64,000 bases of DNA, taken from Marininema halotolerans. Lineage in GTDB: Bacteria > Bacillota > Bacilli > Thermoactinomycetales > DSM-45169. The notes below the pieces were generated by a model. The model did no database searches. It had not been told where the DNA came from and worked only from the letters and a program-made list of their open reading frames with translations. Numbering within the stretch: the first letter of the stretch is position 1; the number at the start of each line of letters is the position of its first letter. Shown here piece after piece: positions 1 to 8,395 of this stretch. The stretch spans positions 62,001 to 126,000 of the forward strand of contig NZ_FPAA01000001.1 of NCBI RefSeq assembly GCF_900116235.1, written 5' to 3'. The position numbers and the translations under genes are program-made.

Positions 1-1
1 T

Positions 2-178
2 CTCCTTTTTTGCTATCCATTCATCGCTGATCGGCTCACAGTCACCATCAATTGGTTATTGATTTTCACAAACACACCCTTTATAATAACGGGAATTATC
101 TTAAGGTACATTCTTCATTCCAAACCTTTTGATTATTCAAATCGATTGCAGCAACCGAATGGGGGAATTTCACATTGA
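2..178 (+). CDS. C-terminal part of an unidentified membrane-like protein (runs in from the left edge)
   Basis: The reading frame is open from the window edge for 58 codons and stops with TGA at 176-178. That stop overlaps the TTG start of cstA (175-177) in a TTGA arrangement, the same tight coupling seen at many other junctions here, which supports the frame being real. The visible residues include a hydrophobic stretch (about residues 14-40: NWLLIFTNTPFIITGIIL) and a polar tail. I do not recognise the family. It probably lies in one operon with cstA. Confidence 0.5.
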   Translation, partial: LLFCYPFIADRLTVTINWLLIFTNTPFIITGIILRYILHSKPFDYSNRLQQPNGGISH

Positions 179-2250
179 AAAATAAGTGGGTATCCTTTTT
201 TATCTGGTCATTGATCTCAATTCTTGGAGCCGTCGCCTTTGGCTTGCTTGCTCTTTCTCAAGGAGAAAGCGTGAATGCCATCTGGATACTGACCGCCGCA
301 GTATGCACCTATGCTGTTGCTTATCGATTTTATAGCCGTTTTATCGCCCGACGCGTTTTTGAATTAGATGACCAACGTAAAACTCCCGCTGAAATTCACA
401 ACGATGGCAAAGATTTTGTACCAACAAATAAGTGGGTGCTATTTGGTCATCATTTTGCTGCCATTGCCGGAGCAGGGCCCTTGGTCGGACCGATACTCGC
501 AGCCCAAATGGGATATCTTCCAGGCACCATTTGGATTATCATCGGAGTCGTCCTGGGTGGTGCTGTACAGGACTTTATCATTTTATTTGGCTCCATGCGC
601 CGCAATGGTAAATCCCTCGGACAAATCGTGAGGGAGGAGATTGGCCCTTTCGGCGGATTTATCGCACTATTCGCGATACTCGGTATCATGATTATCCTCC
701 TTGCAGTGCTTGCCTTGGTCGTGGTGCAAGCCCTTGCCCATAGCCCTTGGGGAATGTTCACCCTCGCCATGACCCTCCCCATCGCCTTGTTGATGGGCAT
801 TTATATGCGTTTTCTCCGGCCCGGTCGTGTGCTCGAAGCATCCATCATCGGATTTGCCATGCTCTTACTTTCTTTATGGATGGGGCAAGCTGTCGCACAA
901 GACCCTTCTCTGGCCGCAATCTTCACCTTAGAGCCCACCACCATCAGTCTATTGTTAATCGGCTATGGTTTCATCGCCTCCGTCATTCCCGTCTGGTTAC
1001 TTCTCGCTCCAAGGGATTATTTAAGTACCTTCTTAAAAATTGGCGTGATCTTTGGACTTGCCATAAGCATCCTCATTGTCATGCCCAAACTATCCATGCC
1101 TGCTCTAACTCCTTTCATTCATGGAAATGGTCCCGTATTTTCAGGGAACATGTTCCCCTTTGTATTTATCACAATTGCCTGCGGCTCTATCTCTGGATTT
1201 CACGCTCTCGTCTCCTCCGGAACCACTCCCAAGATGATCCGTAGGGAAAGCGAAGCGCGCTTTATCGGGTTTGGTGGCATGCTGACAGAATCCTTCGTTG
1301 CCATCATGGCGTTAATCGCTGCTTGTATCCTTACCCCGGGCGCCTATTTCGCGATCAACAGCCCCGCAGCGGTAGTAGGAACCGATGTCTCCCAGGTAGC
1401 TACCACCGTCTCCACATGGGGTTTTTCGGTAACCCCAGACCAACTCACAGGTCTGGCGAAGGATGTTGGCGAAGAAACGATTCTCTCCCGAACGGGAGGG
1501 GCTCCCACCCTTGCTATCGGGATGGCGCATATCTTTTCGCAAATTATCGGGGGTAAATCGCTAATGGCCTTTTGGTATCACTTCGCCATCCTCTTTGAAG
1601 CCGTCTTTATCCTTACCACCATCGATGCAGGAACACGGGTAGGTCGCTTTATGCTACAAGACCTCCTCGGACATGTTTCAAAAAAATGGGGCAAGACGGA
1701 TTGGCTCCCTTCTAATCTTGTCACCAGTGGAATCATCGTCGCTGGTTGGGGATACTTTCTCTATCAAGGGGTGGTGGATCCTCTCGGCGGAATCCATACC
1801 CTGTGGCCTCTCTTTGGAATTGCTAACCAGATGCTTGCCGTCATCGCCCTCATTGCAGGAACAACCATTCTCATCAAAATGGGAAAGGCCCGCTATGCCT
1901 GGATTACCCTCCTTCCTACAGCCTGGTTGACAACCATTACCATGACCGCAGGCTGGCAAAAACTATTTAGTCCTGATCCAAAGATTGGCTTCCTCGCAGC
2001 GGCTGATAAATTTAATGCGGCGATTGATGCAAACAACGTCTTACCCCCTGCACAATCCATCGCTGAACTGAAACGAATTGTGTTTAATAATCAATTGGAT
2101 GCTGCATTGACGGCGATCTTTATGCTTCTTGTCATCGCCATTCTCCTTGATGCCGCCCGTGTATGGTACAAAAAGCTGGTGCGTAAAGAAACGCTTCCCC
2201 TCGCAGAATCTCCCTATATTCCCTGGAAAAAAGGAGGGATAAGTGGATGA
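175..2250 (+). CDS. cstA: CstA-family carbon starvation / pyruvate or peptide transporter
   Basis: A 691-residue polytopic membrane protein close to the usual CstA length (about 700), with many hydrophobic helices. Characteristic segments are FVPTNKWVLFGHHFAAIAGAGP near residue 80 and the conserved SGTTPKMI and GTRVGRFMLQD segments. Family knowledge: CstA/BtsT proteins take up peptides or pyruvate when carbon is scarce. The start is TTG at 175, preceded by GGGGGAA. The ATG of the next gene overlaps its stop (ATGA). The next gene is the usual small partner of this transporter, so the two are very probably cotranscribed. Whether pyruvate or peptides is the substrate cannot be told from the sequence. 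Confidence 0.93.
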   Translation: MKNKWVSFFIWSLISILGAVAFGLLALSQGESVNAIWILTAAVCTYAVAYRFYSRFIARRVFELDDQRKTPAEIHNDGKDFVPTNKWVLFGHHFAAIAGAGPLVGPILAAQMGYLPGTIWIIIGVVLGGAVQDFIILFGSMRRNGKSLGQIVREEIGPFGGFIALFAILGIMIILLAVLALVVVQALAHSPWGMFTLAMTLPIALLMGIYMRFLRPGRVLEASIIGFAMLLLSLWMGQAVAQDPSLAAIFTLEPTTISLLLIGYGFIASVIPVWLLLAPRDYLSTFLKIGVIFGLAISILIVMPKLSMPALTPFIHGNGPVFSGNMFPFVFITIACGSISGFHALVSSGTTPKMIRRESEARFIGFGGMLTESFVAIMALIAACILTPGAYFAINSPAAVVGTDVSQVATTVSTWGFSVTPDQLTGLAKDVGEETILSRTGGAPTLAIGMAHIFSQIIGGKSLMAFWYHFAILFEAVFILTTIDAGTRVGRFMLQDLLGHVSKKWGKTDWLPSNLVTSGIIVAGWGYFLYQGVVDPLGGIHTLWPLFGIANQMLAVIALIAGTTILIKMGKARYAWITLLPTAWLTTITMTAGWQKLFSPDPKIGFLAAADKFNAAIDANNVLPPAQSIAELKRIVFNNQLDAALTAIFMLLVIAILLDAARVWYKKLVRKETLPLAESPYIPWKKGGISG

Positions 2251-2453
2251 GTTCCCTTTTTTCATCCTGTATCCGAAGGGTTCGCGAGTTCACTGACTAT
2301 CTAAATGCCATTGCCGGTGTCCCCAATTATGAGCGTTATCTCGAACACTTCAAACGGGAACACCCGGATGGGGTCCCTCTTTCTGAAAGAACGTTTCATA
2401 AACAGGCCAATGATGAGAAGTATGGTGGAAGTAGCATCCGCCGCTGTTGTTAA
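2247..2453 (+). CDS. YbdD/YjiX family small protein (DUF466), CstA partner
   Basis: A 68-residue cytosolic protein with the family features: a C-terminal KYGGSSIRRCC-like end, the internal GVPNYERYLEHFKREHP segment and an early basic helix. Members are nearly always encoded directly after CstA/BtsT transporters; a role in transporter function is suspected, the mechanism is not settled. Its ATG overlaps the cstA stop by four bases, and AAGGAGGG at 2231-2238 is its ribosome binding site. A strong hairpin follows immediately, so it ends the operon. Confidence 0.88.
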   Translation: MSSLFSSCIRRVREFTDYLNAIAGVPNYERYLEHFKREHPDGVPLSERTFHKQANDEKYGGSSIRRCC

Positions 2454-2458
2454 GTAAG

Positions 2459-2489
2459 AGAGCCATCCGCCCTTTAGGCGGATGGCTCT
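2459..2489 (+). terminator. Hairpin after cstA-ybdD
   Basis: A 13-bp perfect stem (AGAGCCATCCGCC at 2459-2471 with 2477-2489) around a five-base loop, just after the ybdD stop. The T tract after it is weak (TTCGCTATTAG), so it could be a terminator or an mRNA-stabilising stem. Confidence 0.6.
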
Positions 2490-2702
2490 TCGCTATTAGT
2501 TCCCTATTAATATATAGATATCGAGTAATGGACAATTCCTTTTGCTTGGAGAAAAAGCACTATAATGGAGGTATTTGCAGGCTCTACTACACGTATCCCT
2601 CATTGATAATAAAAAAGCAACACTATTCATGTACGAAATCCATACCATTCATTTGTTTATATCCGTATACTACTCTTTACATCCCGTAAAAGGAGTATAT
2701 CC

Positions 2703-3443
2703 ATGAACAAACATGATGATTTTGGCGAACGCATGAAAGAGTATGAGTTTGCCTCACGCACACATTTGCCACGACGATTGCCTGTGTTAATACGAATTGA
2801 TGGCTGTCACTTTCATTCCTTTACCAGAGGGATGGACAAGCCCTTTGACTTTGGCCTTATCCAATCTTTTTGGGAAACCTGTTGCTATCTTGGTCAAATG
2901 ATCATGGGCTGTCAGCTCATCTATCATCAAAGTGATGAAATCTCGCTACTCGTAACCAATGATCATAAACTATCCACAGAATCTTGGTTCAAAAATAACG
3001 TACAAAAAATCGTATCCGTATCGGCTTCCCTTGCGACAGCAAAGTTTAATGAGGCGATCAAAAAGCATCATCCTAAAACACCCCTTGCCACTTTTGACAG
3101 CCGTGCATGGGTATTACCCAGTGATGAAGTGGCCAATTATTTTATATGGCGACAACAGGATGCGACCAAAAATAGCATCTCGATGCTGGCTCAAACCCAA
3201 TTTACCCAGTCTGAACTGACAGGATTGAATCAGTCCAATTTACAAGACAAGTTGTTGATAGAAAAGGAAATCAACTGGAATGACCTGCCGATCTGGCAAA
3301 AACGAGGAATCTGTATTCGAAGGGTTTCTTATCAGAAAGGCAATGCAGAACGAACGCGTTGGGAAGTGGATCATGAAACACCGATCTTTTCTAAGGAACG
3401 GGAATATATCCATCAGTTCATCTCAAAAAATCCTACAAATTAA
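2703..3443 (+). CDS. Thg1-like protein (tRNA-His guanylyltransferase family, 3'-5' polymerase)
   Basis: A 246-residue protein with the Thg1 catalytic palm signatures: the RIDGCHFHSFTRGMDKPFD segment carrying the first metal-binding Asp (about D33) and HQSDEISLL with the second carboxylates (about D78/E79). The ATKNSISMLAQ segment resembles bacterial Thg1-like proteins (TLPs). Family knowledge: eukaryotic Thg1 adds G-1 to tRNA-His, whereas bacterial TLPs tend to prefer templated 3'-5' addition that repairs 5'-truncated tRNAs. AAAGGAG at about 2690 precedes the ATG. The next gene, 17 bases downstream, is a polynucleotide kinase-like ATPase, which suggests RNA 5'-end repair rather than normal tRNA-His maturation. 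Confidence 0.9.
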   Translation: MNKHDDFGERMKEYEFASRTHLPRRLPVLIRIDGCHFHSFTRGMDKPFDFGLIQSFWETCCYLGQMIMGCQLIYHQSDEISLLVTNDHKLSTESWFKNNVQKIVSVSASLATAKFNEAIKKHHPKTPLATFDSRAWVLPSDEVANYFIWRQQDATKNSISMLAQTQFTQSELTGLNQSNLQDKLLIEKEINWNDLPIWQKRGICIRRVSYQKGNAERTRWEVDHETPIFSKEREYIHQFISKNPTN

Positions 3444-3460
3444 GGGTGGGTGGTTACACA

Positions 3461-3913
3461 ATGGAGATGATTATTTTCATTGGGATTCAAGCATCGGGCA
3501 AATCAACTTTTTATAAGGAGACGTTTTTTCGCACCCATGTCCGAATAAATCTTGATATGCTTCGTACCCGGCATCGTGAACGGGTGTTAATTGAAGCTTG
3601 TCTCCATGCTAAACAACCACTCGTGATTGATAACACAAACCCTACTGCCGCTGAACGAGAAAAGTATCTGGCACTTGCTCATCAATTTCACTTTAGCGCT
3701 TCGGCTTACTTTTTTGAACCTGATTATGATGAGTCGATTGCTCGTAATCAACAGCGCGAACCTTCGGAACGCATCCCGATCCCTGGTATAAATAGCACCC
3801 TCAAAAAGTTAGAACCCCCTACCCAAGAGGAGGGGTATCAAGCAATCTATCATGTAAAGGGAGTCCAGCAACAATTCTTCGTCAAAAAGATGGATACCGA
3901 CAATCGGTTATGA
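3461..3913 (+). CDS. P-loop 5'-OH polynucleotide kinase-like protein (T4 Pnkp kinase-domain type)
   Basis: A 150-residue single-domain P-loop protein. In order: a Walker A (GIQASGKST, residues 8-16), an INLDMLR segment giving the D-x-x-R pair (D32, R35) that in T4 Pnkp binds the 5'-OH end, VIDNTNPT (57-62) resembling the strand that follows in Pnkp, and lid arginines (R95, R99). There is no phosphatase domain, so a 5'-kinase only is predicted. ATG 3461 fits AAGGGTGG best; an in-frame GTG at 3446 lacks a ribosome binding site. It sits in an operon with the Thg1-like gene and ends near a strong bidirectional terminator. The motif match was made by eye; related small AAA nucleoside or RNA kinases remain possible. 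Confidence 0.72.
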   Translation: MEMIIFIGIQASGKSTFYKETFFRTHVRINLDMLRTRHRERVLIEACLHAKQPLVIDNTNPTAAEREKYLALAHQFHFSASAYFFEPDYDESIARNQQREPSERIPIPGINSTLKKLEPPTQEEGYQAIYHVKGVQQQFFVKKMDTDNRL

Positions 3914-4038
3914 GACTACTAGGGTCTAAATGGCTCTGTGGAGGAAATAAAAGATTTCAGACGGAATTGCAAGTAGAAGAGTTTCCTCTCTGAAGCGTAT
4001 AGCGTCGGGTGTTAAAAGCTTTTAATATCGATTCACAC

Positions 4039-4076
4039 AAAAAAGCGGTTGAGAATTTCTTCTCAACCGCTTTTTT
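4039..4076. terminator. Bidirectional terminator between the RNA-repair cassette and the SGNH gene
   Basis: A 17-bp perfect stem (4039-4055 with 4060-4076) with a TTTC loop; the stem ends in A6 on one side and T6 on the other, so it works on both strands for the convergent genes. Confidence 0.9.
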
Positions 4077-4097
4077 ACTTCAGAATGAATGACAACC

Positions 4098-5333
4098 TTA
4101 CCGAAACCAATCAAGTGGTACCGCACGAGCCATCGCTTGATAACCTGCATCACTGGGGTGAAGGTGATCCCCTGAATCATAGGCTGGACGCAACCGATTC
4201 GGGTGAGATGGGTCTCTCATCACCTTATCAAAATCGACGACCCCATCCGGTACACCACTATGGCGAATCCAATTGTTTACTTGCTGACGAGTTGCTTCCC
4301 CTTCAGGTGTATGATAGGCCGCCCCATCATTCGGAAGAAGGGTACCCATATAAATACGTACCCCTTGATCATGTGCTTTTTCTATCAGCTCACGATACCC
4401 TTTGATCAAGGATTCTGGATCATAGTTATGGGGAAGATGACCAATGTCATTAATCCCCTCTAACAAGATCACATGGGATACGCCAGGCTGATTCAACACA
4501 TCGCGTTCAAAACGATTTAATGCCCTCGGACCATAGATTGGATCATCCCGTAACACCTTATTCCCTGAGATCCCCGCATTGAGAACAGATAATGGGATTC
4601 CCACTGCGCGAAACCGCTCTGCAAGGTAATCCGGATAGCGGCGATCCATATTACCCGTGGAACCAACCCCATCCGTAATGGAATCACCCATGGTAACAAC
4701 GGCTTTCTTTTCTTCATCGGTGGTGAGTATATCCACCCCTGACAACCAATACCATGAAGTGACGGGCGTATCAAAATTGATTGGATCCATATCCATCGTA
4801 TGATTTCCCTCGGTGGAGAGATAGGAGACTTGTCTAGCAACACGATGCCAACTGACAGGTCCACTTGCTTTTGGGACATACATACTCACTGCCAGTTTTT
4901 CACCCCGAGCAACACGGAGAGAAATAGGATCGCTTTGAATTTCTTGTCCCACTGGAACGATCACGGATTGCTTTCCTTTATACGTTACTCTGCGCAAGGT
5001 ATTCGGATCGAGATCGGCCCCAATCCCCGCAATTGCGACCGTTACTTCTTTAAATATAATCGGTTTATCGCCATAGGCATTGGATAAACGCAGTTGGATC
5101 TTCTCACCATCCATGTGGGGATTGACGATCATCCGTGCGGTCTGATTCTTTACCCCAAGCAAAGCGACTCCTGAGGGATATTGATGGGCTGCTGTCCATG
5201 CTCCTACCCATATTTTATTTTTAGGGGGTTCATAACCTTCGGCTCGTTGCTGGGGTTCCATACGATTCACTACCCACCCGATCGCTATGAGGGTCACCAA
5301 TAGAAGCACCCCGAATCGTATCCATCGTCTCAT
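4098..5333 (-). CDS. Membrane-anchored SGNH/GDSL-type hydrolase
   Basis: 411 residues. An N-terminal hydrophobic segment (about 8-23) gives a signal anchor, so the enzyme should face the outside. A beta-rich domain of about 180 residues precedes the SGNH domain. Blocks seen: MGDSITDG (nucleophile about S218), LNAGISGN (oxyanion Gly/Asn), EGINDIGH and the C-terminal DHLHPSDAG with the catalytic Asp and His. Family members deacetylate or de-esterify polysaccharides and lipids; the substrate here is unknown. GGAGAAGG precedes the ATG at 5333. It is a single gene, convergent with the Thg1 operon and divergent from the DUF5819-like gene. Confidence 0.85.
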   Translation of the reverse strand: MRRWIRFGVLLLVTLIAIGWVVNRMEPQQRAEGYEPPKNKIWVGAWTAAHQYPSGVALLGVKNQTARMIVNPHMDGEKIQLRLSNAYGDKPIIFKEVTVAIAGIGADLDPNTLRRVTYKGKQSVIVPVGQEIQSDPISLRVARGEKLAVSMYVPKASGPVSWHRVARQVSYLSTEGNHTMDMDPINFDTPVTSWYWLSGVDILTTDEEKKAVVTMGDSITDGVGSTGNMDRRYPDYLAERFRAVGIPLSVLNAGISGNKVLRDDPIYGPRALNRFERDVLNQPGVSHVILLEGINDIGHLPHNYDPESLIKGYRELIEKAHDQGVRIYMGTLLPNDGAAYHTPEGEATRQQVNNWIRHSGVPDGVVDFDKVMRDPSHPNRLRPAYDSGDHLHPSDAGYQAMARAVPLDWFR

Positions 5334-5568
5334 ACTGCCTTCTCCGTTCTATATGGAAGTTCATAATTGAAATCACTCATCGTTACACCCTCCATTTTCA
5401 AGGATATTGGTTACAAAAATCAACCACAGAGGTTACATTTTTGTTAAAAATCGATTAAAAACAGACGGCGATGGACTTAGGTTGTCCCATCTTTAGAAAA
5501 TAAGGCTTTACCCTCAATATGGTATGATATTGGTTAACGATGCGCCACCATGCTATGGAGGGAACCCT

Positions 5569-6177
5569 ATGAGAAACAAACCTTGGCTCCTTCGATCCTG
5601 GATTGGGTTATTAATGGTTATTTTCATCTTCCACTTTGCCATTACTGCCTTTTATCTTACACCCGATAATGGAATGAAGACAAAGTGGTGGGATCCTTTG
5701 CAACGCTATATGGATCCGCTTTTCTCACAAAATTGGAAGCTTTTTGCCCCTAACCCTGTGTCCCAAAATAAAGACCTTTGGGTAAAGGTGCGCTGGGTCA
5801 CTCAAGATGGGACAACCAAAGAAGGCGAATGGAAAAATATAACACGTCCGCTATTTAAGAAAAAACAGGGGGAGCGCCTTTCCTCAGAAGGGCGAGTGAT
5901 TCGCTATCTCCATGCAGGTATGCGCTACTACGAGAGTAAAGATGAAACCGAGCAAAAAAAAGGAGAGTGGATGCTTAGACGAGCAGCATCTACTGCCATC
6001 GCCTCACACGATCCTGATAAAAAGGTGCGAGGGATTAAAGTTCGGATTGTAACCAATACCTTTCCAGAACTAAAAAAACGACACCAACCTGACGATGCCG
6101 GCCCCTTACACTTTAACGATACCAAATGGTTAGACTTTACCCCAACACCCTCCCCCGCTGCAAAGGAGTGGTTCTAA
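5569..6177 (+). CDS. DUF5819-like membrane-anchored protein, partner of the HTTM protein
   Basis: 202 residues from ATG 5569, chosen because GGAGGGA lies just upstream; a longer frame from 5524 has no ribosome binding site. One N-terminal transmembrane segment (about residues 9-27) is followed by a soluble domain with the PLFSQNWKLFAPNPVSQN segment that I associate with DUF5819 proteins. No catalytic motif was seen. It stops two bases before an HTTM-domain gene, and such proteins are often paired with HTTM proteins, so the two products probably act together in the membrane. The family name is from memory. Confidence 0.65.
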   Translation: MRNKPWLLRSWIGLLMVIFIFHFAITAFYLTPDNGMKTKWWDPLQRYMDPLFSQNWKLFAPNPVSQNKDLWVKVRWVTQDGTTKEGEWKNITRPLFKKKQGERLSSEGRVIRYLHAGMRYYESKDETEQKKGEWMLRRAASTAIASHDPDKKVRGIKVRIVTNTFPELKKRHQPDDAGPLHFNDTKWLDFTPTPSPAAKEWF

Positions 6178-6178
6178 A

Positions 6179-7138
6179 ATGAAGCGAGTTGAAGAATTTT
6201 TAACCACCCCTCACCTATTAATTGGGACAAGCCTATTGCGTGTGGGTTTTGGTTTGGGGCTTCTCTACCTATACCTCTATCATATGAGTGAACGCCACCT
6301 TCTCTGGGGATCCTTTGGTCTGTGGCCAACCGGCCCTTTCTTAGAAGGGGCAAATGTACGGGGAGTGTACACCCTTTTTCAATGGTTTGATTCGCCCTGG
6401 TTCTTAGAGGGGGTTTATTTTGGAGGCATTCTTGCCACACTACTCTTTACGATCGGCTATCGAACGCGTCTATTTTCAATAATTACCTTCGTTATTTTTT
6501 GGTCTTTCTATTTTCGTAATCCTTTCATCACCAATGGGGGAGAAAATATCCTTCGGTTGGAGATGTTTTACCTTCTCTTCGCGAATGCCGGCGCCTACTT
6601 TTCAGTGGATCATTCGAGGAAGAAACAAAGAAGGAGGTTGGCTAAAGCACACAGACTCTTCCCCTATCAAGCAGCTCTGCATAACTTTGCGGTAGCAGCC
6701 ATCGCCCTACAATTACTGTTTATGTACTTTACTGCTGGGATGTACAAGGTGATGGGCTCCATGTGGCAAAATGGAACTGCCGTCTACTACGCGATGAGAG
6801 TACAAGATTATGTTTGGCCGGGAATTAGTGAGATCGTGTGGTCATCCGAGGGACTGATCCTGTTCCTCACATACTCTTCTGTGCTCTTTCAAATCGCTTT
6901 TCCCTTTTTGCTACTGAATCGTTATACAAAGTACTTCGCTGTCTTTGGTGCCATGTTCTTCCATCTAGGTGTCGGTCTTTTAATGAATCTGATGCTTTTT
7001 TCCTGGTACATGATTAGCTGTGAATTTATTCTTCTCACGGATCGAGATTATCGCCGCATACGGGAGTGGCTACGAAGGATCACCCATAAAAAGAAGAAGA
7101 CTGCCCCAGACCAAGATGATGTATTGCATCCTTCTTAA
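6179..7138 (+). CDS. HTTM-domain membrane protein (vitamin K-dependent gamma-carboxylase-like fold)
   Basis: 319 residues, with about seven or eight hydrophobic helices separated by short loops. The LLRVGFGLGLLYLY start, the WLEGVYFGGILATLLFTIGYRTR-like region, RNPFITNGGENILR and a late FHLGVGLLMNLMLFSWYMI segment fit the HTTM family (the membrane domain shared with vitamin K-dependent gamma-glutamyl carboxylase). Most bacterial members have no known reaction and this one lacks the C-terminal lumenal domain of true carboxylases. The start lies directly after the DUF5819-like stop, so the genes are coupled. The C-terminus is a lysine-rich cytosolic tail. Confidence 0.78.
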   Translation: MKRVEEFLTTPHLLIGTSLLRVGFGLGLLYLYLYHMSERHLLWGSFGLWPTGPFLEGANVRGVYTLFQWFDSPWFLEGVYFGGILATLLFTIGYRTRLFSIITFVIFWSFYFRNPFITNGGENILRLEMFYLLFANAGAYFSVDHSRKKQRRRLAKAHRLFPYQAALHNFAVAAIALQLLFMYFTAGMYKVMGSMWQNGTAVYYAMRVQDYVWPGISEIVWSSEGLILFLTYSSVLFQIAFPFLLLNRYTKYFAVFGAMFFHLGVGLLMNLMLFSWYMISCEFILLTDRDYRRIREWLRRITHKKKKTAPDQDDVLHPS

Positions 7139-7141
7139 AGA

Positions 7142-7185
7142 TAACTCCTTCCCTTCTGTGGCTTCAGATAACGAGGGAGTTTTAT
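7142..7185 (+). terminator. Weak hairpin after the HTTM gene
   Basis: AACTCCTTC at 7142-7150 can pair with GAGGGAGTT near 7173-7181 with one mismatch, followed by TTTATCC. The loop is long, so it is a weak terminator candidate at best. Confidence 0.35.
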
Positions 7186-7413
7186 CCTATTGCGTCGTTC
7201 CGATACTGTGACCCTCTGAGCACATGCACATAAAATACCTATATCTCGATCCAATCAGGGGAGTCTACGATGGTTTACCCATCATTTTCAGACCATCTTT
7301 CAAAGAAAAGTATTGTATAATGGAAGCGGTTTAATCATTGGTGTTTCAGCCATCACAGGCATATTCATTCGTTCATTCCTAACAGAAATTTGCGTGATTG
7401 AGAGGGAAAGGTT

Positions 7414-8334
7414 ATGTCGATGACACGTAAAGCAGTGCTCACAATCTCTGCTAATCCATTTATTACTCGGCTGGTCTCCAAGTATGGAATGAAGCTGGGT
7501 GCTTCTCGTTTTGTCGCAGGGGAAAATATGGGGGATACGTTACTTAAAGTAAAAGAATTAAACAACGAGGGGCTTTTGGTCACCCTTGATCTTCTTGGTG
7601 AAAGTGTTCATACACGGGAAGAAGCCCTTGTAGCAACAGATGGTGCCATCCGTTCCTTTGACGCCATCCAACAACAGGGAGTCAACTCCAACGTCTCTGT
7701 TAAACTAACGCAATTGGGTCTGGATATCGATCCGTACTTCTGCTTGGATAATATGGATCGCATTGTTGCCAAGGCAAAGGAAACTGGAAATTTTGTTCGA
7801 ATCGATATGGAAGATTCTCCACGGATTGATGCCACGATGGACATCTTCTCCACCTTACTTGAAAAATATGGCCGCGATCACATTGGCCTTGTCATTCAAT
7901 CCTACCTCTATCGCTCAGATAAAGATGTCGAACAGCTCGGCACTCATAACGTGAATCTACGCATCGTAAAAGGAGCCTATAAGGAACCCAAGGAAGTCGC
8001 TTATCCTGAAAAGAAAGATGTCGATGAAGCCTATCGACGGCTGGTCGCTTCTCATTTAAGGAATGGTTGCTATACCGCCATTGCGACCCATGATATCGCC
8101 ATCATCCAATGGGCAAAAACATTTGTGAAGGAAAACAACATTTCAACAGATCTGTTTGAATTTCAAATGCTATATGGCATTGCCACATCATTACAGTTAG
8201 ATTTGGCGCGCGAAGGGTATAAAGTACGTGTCTATACCCCTTACGGTAAGGACTGGTATCCCTATTTTTCACGTCGCATTGCGGAACGTCCCGCAAATGC
8301 GTTGTTTATCCTGAAGAGCCTTTTCCGCAAATAA
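7414..8334 (+). CDS. Proline dehydrogenase (monofunctional, FAD-dependent)
   Basis: 306 residues, matching the size of the short monofunctional proline dehydrogenases of Bacillota. The beta/alpha-barrel features are visible: LDLLGE near residue 56, VRIDMEDS, LRIVKGAYKEP and the C-terminal substrate-binding motif SRRIAERPANALF, whose two arginines bind the proline carboxylate. It oxidises proline to pyrroline-5-carboxylate and passes electrons to quinone. GAGGGAAAGG lies just before the ATG. A second-step P5C dehydrogenase is not in this window. It has a 275-base upstream region of its own and appears monocistronic. Confidence 0.92.
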   Translation: MSMTRKAVLTISANPFITRLVSKYGMKLGASRFVAGENMGDTLLKVKELNNEGLLVTLDLLGESVHTREEALVATDGAIRSFDAIQQQGVNSNVSVKLTQLGLDIDPYFCLDNMDRIVAKAKETGNFVRIDMEDSPRIDATMDIFSTLLEKYGRDHIGLVIQSYLYRSDKDVEQLGTHNVNLRIVKGAYKEPKEVAYPEKKDVDEAYRRLVASHLRNGCYTAIATHDIAIIQWAKTFVKENNISTDLFEFQMLYGIATSLQLDLAREGYKVRVYTPYGKDWYPYFSRRIAERPANALFILKSLFRK

Positions 8335-8395
8335 TGATTTTTCCTGCGTAAAATTGCTCACAATAGTTGATATTCATCATAGTTGGAGGTGCAAA

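Noticed and set aside
1312-1542. Minus-strand frame within cstA
   Set aside because: Shadow of the cstA coding strand.
2520-2702. Small frame and -10-like TATAAT ahead of the Thg1-like gene
   Set aside because: The matching -35 spacing is only about 13 bp, and the small frame has no ribosome binding site.
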